From: Candidatus Peribacteria bacterium
Lineage (GTDB): Bacteria > Patescibacteriota > Gracilibacteria > Peribacterales > Peribacteraceae
NCBI GenBank assembly: GCA_009691305.1
Contig: SICS01000003.1
Location: forward strand, 1 to 44,012
Length of the DNA stretch: 44,012 nucleotides
Direction of reading: 5' to 3'
Shown: positions 40,892-44,012 of the stretch, piece by piece
How the letters are laid out: the number at the start of each line of letters is the position of its first letter
Position numbering within the stretch: position 1 is the first letter of the stretch
The notes under the pieces: model-generated
Databases searched by the model: none
Seen by the model: the letters and a program-made list of their open reading frames with translations, nothing else
What the model was told of the DNA's origin: nothing
Program-made: the position numbers and the translations under genes

Positions 40892-40920
40892 TTGATAAAA
40901 TGACATAAAAGTGCTATAAT
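40892..40920 (+). promoter_or_regulatory. Promoter giving a leaderless mRNA for the 228-aa gene
   Basis: TTGATA (40892-40897), 17-base spacer, TATAAT (40915-40920), then seven bases to the ATG at 40928. The start point coincides with the start codon within one base. Confidence 0.85.
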
Positions 40921-40927
40921 ATACTTA

Positions 40928-41614
40928 ATGGAACTCTTTCACGGATCGAGCTCGGCAAGCTTGCCCGGTGTCCTTGATGTCAAGAATCCGGGGTTGAAGG
41001 CGGCGGGAGAATTGCTCGGGCAAGGCGCCGTTCCGTTTTGCGGGGAACTCCATCGGGGAATTGCTGAGGGGGGAGTGAACCTCAAGTTTATTTCCGTTGT
41101 CCCCAAAAACGGATTGGACTCCGCAGCAGTGTATGCGCAGCAATATGCCGAAGAGCCGTGGACTCCCGCCATTGCCGTCTCCGAAACGGATTGGCTGAAA
41201 GACGGGTTACAGAAAATCGAGGGAACGACGAGGTGTTTTAGCGGCATGACCCGGCAGAGAGTTCTGCAGCTCATCGACCTGCATCAAAAACGAACGCAAC
41301 AGTGGCAGCAGCTCACCCCCGAAGAACAAGACTTTGTTCAGCATCCATTCCCCATCATCTACGGCATTGCCGAGCACAAAGAGGCAGTAGCCGTCGACTC
41401 CGATTTTCGGGCGGAGAAGGGCGTCCGCGATGTTCCGCCGGAAGCGACAACGATGTACGTCCCCTCAGATAAAGTTTCCTTGATGGAGGCGACCGTCGCC
41501 GCACGCGGTTTACAGTTCGCAGTGCGACCGCTATCTGTGTTGGCGAAAAACCAACAACTCGCCGATGGCATTCGTTCACGCTTGATCTCAATACTGAAAA
41601 AATCAATTGAATGA
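40928..41614 (+). CDS. Island protein with ADP-ribosyltransferase-like N-terminal motif
   Basis: A 228-aa cytoplasmic protein. It opens MELFHGSSSASLPGVLD, then LKAAGELLGQGAVPFCGELHRGI and GVNLKFISVVPKNGLDSAAVYAQQYA. F-H-G-S/T-S near the start followed by a Gly-rich loop and a V/I-S-V/F strand is the general order of ADP-ribosyltransferase/PARP-like folds (H-Y/S-E types). The third catalytic residue cannot be assigned with confidence, so this is a fold suggestion only. The C-terminal 60 residues contain TTMYVPSDKVS, which would fit a closing beta strand. It has its own strong leaderless promoter and lies between the second and third island repeats. Function unknown; toxin or effector is possible. 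Confidence 0.6.
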   Translation: MELFHGSSSASLPGVLDVKNPGLKAAGELLGQGAVPFCGELHRGIAEGGVNLKFISVVPKNGLDSAAVYAQQYAEEPWTPAIAVSETDWLKDGLQKIEGTTRCFSGMTRQRVLQLIDLHQKRTQQWQQLTPEEQDFVQHPFPIIYGIAEHKEAVAVDSDFRAEKGVRDVPPEATTMYVPSDKVSLMEATVAARGLQFAVRPLSVLAKNQQLADGIRSRLISILKKSIE

Positions 41615-41735
41615 ACACAGTGCCCACTGCCCGAATAATATCCTGAAGGTTTTGAGGATATGCGGCGACAGTTTTCTCACCGATGTTCTCGAGCGCGCGA
41701 TCTCTCTTTCTTGAGTCCGCGTTGTAGCTCAGCCG

Positions 41736-41796
41736 CAGGCACATGCGCTACACGTTGGACCCGGGTTCGATTCCGGGCATCTCCACCATTCGACTC
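41736..41796 (+). repeat. Island attachment-site candidate, distal copy of tmRNA 3' end
   Basis: 58 of 61 positions match 36989-37049 in tmRNA. The three differences lie in the T-loop and 3' T-stem. The upstream bases do not form an acceptor or tag domain, so this is not a second tmRNA or a tRNA. It is followed by a variant of the CTCATGGTAAACC block. The gap 41615-42009 holds nothing else I can recognise. Confidence 0.75.
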
Positions 41797-42009
41797 GGCC
41801 TTCGACAGGCTCAGGCCTCGCTCATGGTAAACCACACTTCGCTCTTTTTACTCCAGCAAAAAGGAGCAAAAAAATCGACGAACGCAGTCACACTTTCGGC
41901 AACTCATAGAGCGAAGAAAAAGCTCGTGCCTTTGAAAAATACCTTAAAAGTTCCTCAGGCTTTGCATTGAGGAACTAGAGACTCAGCTGATTGCTGCTAC
42001 CATTCAGCT

Positions 42010-42645
42010 ATGGATCTAACGAACATAGATATCAATGCTCTCGCAAAACAACTGCGTAAGCCTGACGGTGAGATCGGCAACGAAGTCGGTGCAGCGATGG
42101 TGCAGTTCAACATGAGTGCGATTGCATTCACCATCGAGTGTTTGCAGATACAGCCCGGAGATCACATCTTGGAAATCGGCTTCGGGCCTGGAGAAGCGAT
42201 CGCCGAGGCGGCACGTTTAACGCCGGACGGGTACGTCGCGGGTATCGATCACTCATCGGAAATGCTCAAGATGGCCGAGAAACGAAATCATCAAGCGGTC
42301 ATGCAGGAGCATGTAGAACTGACGCTCGGCGATGCACAAGAACTCCCGTACGCAGATAACAGTTTTGATACGGTATTTGCGGTGAATGTCTTTCACTTCT
42401 GGTCGGACCCGACCCGTGAACTCGCGGAATGCCGCAGAGTGCTGAAGTCAGGCGGTCGAATCGCCTTCTACCTCACACATCCATCATCGTGGTTGCCAGG
42501 CATACGTGAAACAGGTGTCTTTATCGCGCGAGAAGTTGAGGATGTAGAAAAAATCCTTGTGTCTACCGGATTTAAAAATATGGAGAGTCGCACAACGAAA
42601 ACGGAACCGGATGGCATAGGGTTTTTAGTGATGGGGCAAAAGTAA
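42010..42645 (+). CDS. Class I SAM-dependent methyltransferase
   Basis: A 211-aa enzyme. SAM motif I is ILEIGFGPGEAIAEAA (about residue 54 on), motif II VAGIDHSSEML, then LTLGDAQELPYADNSFDTVFAVNVFHFW (motif III/IV) and RRVLKSGGRIAFY (motif V). This is the Methyltransf_11 order typical of small-molecule or lipid methyltransferases. Substrate unknown. No operon partner; it is the first gene beyond the distal island repeat, followed by a bidirectional terminator. Confidence 0.87.
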   Translation: MDLTNIDINALAKQLRKPDGEIGNEVGAAMVQFNMSAIAFTIECLQIQPGDHILEIGFGPGEAIAEAARLTPDGYVAGIDHSSEMLKMAEKRNHQAVMQEHVELTLGDAQELPYADNSFDTVFAVNVFHFWSDPTRELAECRRVLKSGGRIAFYLTHPSSWLPGIRETGVFIAREVEDVEKILVSTGFKNMESRTTKTEPDGIGFLVMGQK

Positions 42646-42944
42646 TACTGAATCTTTCAGCCACACCCATCGCCATATATAAAAATCGGGTATGGGATCG
42701 TCACCACGCCTCACTCTTTTTCACTTCGGAACAAAAGAGCTACGCGTGGCAAGCCACTTTTTCCAAGCGAAGTGTGCTCCGCGAATCAAACCAACTTCCG
42801 ATATTTTGCCAGAATCAACGTCTGAAAATACACCGAAAAACTCTTCCAATCTTAACTCCATCTCTTAAGAGACTTCGTCCTGCTGATGATCAGTGCGTGG
42901 TTCCGGAATCCGGAATGGGAAGAAGCATTCATTCTACCACATCA

Positions 42945-42975
42945 AAAAAGCCCCGTGTTCTCGTATGGGGCTTTT
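42945..42975. terminator. Bidirectional terminator between convergent genes
   Basis: AAAAAGCCCC (42945-42954) and GGGGCTTTT (42967-42975) form a perfect A/T-flanked hairpin that works on both strands, between the methyltransferase gene (+) and the exported protein gene (-). Confidence 0.85.
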
Positions 42976-43016
42976 CGATTGTGTCAGGCGGCCTGTCCTT
43001 CGTCAGGCTGAGGAGG

Positions 43017-43080
43017 CCGCGCTGGATTTCTGCGGCGAGAAACGCCGCGCTGGATTTCTGCGGCGAGAAACGCCGCGCTG
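43017..43080. repeat. 28-bp tandem repeat, 2.3 copies, each a hairpin
   Basis: A 28-base unit starting CCGCGCTGGATTTC occurs at 43017-43044 and 43045-43072 without change, plus eight bases of a third. Each unit contains GCGGCG-AGAAA-CGCCGC, a perfect six-pair hairpin. Together with the terminator it fills the 462-base gap 42646-43107, which otherwise shows no gene. Confidence 0.85.
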
Positions 43081-43107
43081 ACCGCGCCCACGAAGGGGCG
43101 CTGCTAA

Positions 43108-44012
43108 TTATTTCATCGCTGGCTCCACCATGGGGCGGACGTCACCGCCACCGAGTCCGCCGCCGTAACCGCTCAACTGCTGGTCGAACATGGCTTTCTC
43201 CAGCGGGATGACGACTGCGGTGCGGTAGTAGTAGCCCTGCTGCGCGCTTTGCACTTCTTTAACCGGGAAGATGAGAGAGGGGATCACGAGTTCCTCCCGC
43301 TTGTTCGCCTGGTAGCTGTAGTAGACGGAGAGCCCGACTGTGGGTTCACCCAGGAGGATCTTCTGCGTCTGGACTTTGGTGCCCTTGGGCAAGGAGTCCA
43401 TCGGCATCGGGCCGTAGTTATCGACCCTCGAGAGGAAGGTCTTGACTGCGGCTGCATCGGTGACGGCCGGATAGTCGGACTTCGCGTACGTGCGGTCCAT
43501 GAGGCCGAACACACTCATCACTTTCTTCTGCTTTGTGTGGACGGAAATATTGATGCCGGTCGGGCTGCCCTGCTGGTCCATGACTGCTTTGCCGTCGATC
43601 ATGAGCGGGAAGACGACCTGCAGCGAATCGGGGATGTAGGCGTTCGCCTTGTCGGTCGTGCGGTCGTATTCGGTCTTCCATGCCTTGTTCACCTCGGGCT
43701 CGCCGTAGTGGCTCAGGTCAATGCCGTGGACGTCTGCGAATTCTTTGGCGATCGACATCAGCACGTCATCGGTCGGAATGTCACCCAGCTTCACACGTTC
43801 CGCTTGCCAGCAGGCGTCGGTGGTGCACTTGCTCTGCGGCCACTGCTCCCACTGCGCGTCGATGTTCACCGAGGAGTCGCGTAGGTTGATGTACAGCTGG
43901 TAGCCCATCGGCGTGTTCTGGGCGAAGCTGAGGGAATCGATGTTCATGCCGCCGAAGGAGTTCAGGTTGAGTGTGCCGAGGTTGAGGCGCGAGGAGATCG
44001 CCGAGAGTGGCA
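43108..44012 (-). CDS. Exported or surface protein, C-terminal part (5' end outside window)
   Basis: The frame runs from the window edge (44012) to a stop at 43108. The residues before the first internal ATG (LNLGTLNLNSFGG) read as coding, so I treat the gene as 5'-truncated. Recognisable parts are CTTDACW (two Cys), a segment LQVVFPLMIDGKAV, a Tyr-rich TVGLSVYYSYQANKREELVIPSLIFPVKEV, and a Gly-rich C-terminus (GYGGGLGGGDV). No family assigned. The composition and the VFPLMIDG/VIPSLIFPV strands suggest an extracytoplasmic beta-rich domain. Signal peptide or anchor would lie beyond the window. Confidence 0.6.
   Translation of the reverse strand, partial: PLSAISSRLNLGTLNLNSFGGMNIDSLSFAQNTPMGYQLYINLRDSSVNIDAQWEQWPQSKCTTDACWQAERVKLGDIPTDDVLMSIAKEFADVHGIDLSHYGEPEVNKAWKTEYDRTTDKANAYIPDSLQVVFPLMIDGKAVMDQQGSPTGINISVHTKQKKVMSVFGLMDRTYAKSDYPAVTDAAAVKTFLSRVDNYGPMPMDSLPKGTKVQTQKILLGEPTVGLSVYYSYQANKREELVIPSLIFPVKEVQSAQQGYYYRTAVVIPLEKAMFDQQLSGYGGGLGGGDVRPMVEPAMK

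Noticed and set aside
41721..41788. Possible tRNA at 41721-41788 (TAGCTCAG-like D-arm, T-arm and CCA)
   Set aside because: The T-arm and CCA belong to a copy of the tmRNA 3' end. The upstream bases do not pair with CATCTCC and no anticodon arm forms.
37035..41796. CRISPR-like array from the three repeats
   Set aside because: Spacing is kilobases, genes lie between the copies, and the repeats derive partly from tmRNA. The Cas4-like nuclease has no cas neighbours.

Overview
The window (about 44 kb, roughly balanced GC) looks like a chromosome segment of a Patescibacteria/CPR bacterium, perhaps Peribacteria/Peregrinibacteria-like. The lineage is inferred from gene content: a short alanyl-tRNA synthetase, a VanW protein, a wHTH-HATPase-DUF4325 regulator, an SLH protein, few Shine-Dalgarno sites and several promoters that would give leaderless mRNAs. 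TGA is used as a stop throughout (many ATGA start/stop overlaps), so the UGA=Gly code of Gracilibacteria/Absconditabacteria does not apply.

Layout. 1-3740 (+): end of a copper P-type ATPase followed by an alpha/beta hydrolase, a polytopic membrane protein and a His-rich lipoprotein, tightly packed as one metal-linked operon. 4018-13872 (-): a seven-gene operon made of a CobS/MoxR-like AAA+ ATPase, five paralogous leucine-rich-repeat-like proteins sharing an N-terminal IHRD-type tag, and a CobT-like protein combining an HExxH metallopeptidase-like domain with a VWA/MIDAS domain. This is the best candidate for an undescribed system. 14003-16900 (-): a protein of unknown function, a 5'-truncated primase/helicase fragment, and tyrA. 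A classical ribosome-mediated attenuator (19-aa leader peptide with Tyr-Tyr, antiterminator, terminator, promoter) lies in front of tyrA.

17.2-22.8 kb is accessory DNA: an orphan small protein, an SLH protein, a small membrane protein, two decayed large serine recombinases, a PD-(D/E)XK-like protein, an unknown 463-aa protein and tRNA-Asn. Several short sequences matching the 3' end of tRNA-Asn are scattered through it and near 3.8-3.9 kb, as expected of attachment-site scars. 22.98-31.47 kb is more ordinary: secreted and membrane proteins, msrB, a nitroreductase, a Trm11-like methyltransferase, a GT-C-type membrane protein with its partner, and alaS. 31.56-36.54 kb (+) holds signalling and envelope genes: an anti-sigma-type HATPase, an orphan sensor kinase, VanW and the DUF4325 regulator.

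36.62-41.8 kb is a probable genomic island in the 3' end of tmRNA (ssrA). A 61-bp near-copy of the tmRNA end recurs 4.75 kb downstream, and a third, 64-bp perfect repeat lies between. Cargo is a RecB/Cas4-like nuclease, a DUF3293 protein, an N-formylglutamate amidohydrolase, a recombinase remnant, a membrane protein and a protein with an ADP-ribosyltransferase-like start. The window ends with a methyltransferase, a bidirectional terminator, tandem hairpin repeats and the C-terminal part of a secreted protein running off the end. All functional calls rest on motif reading without database searches.
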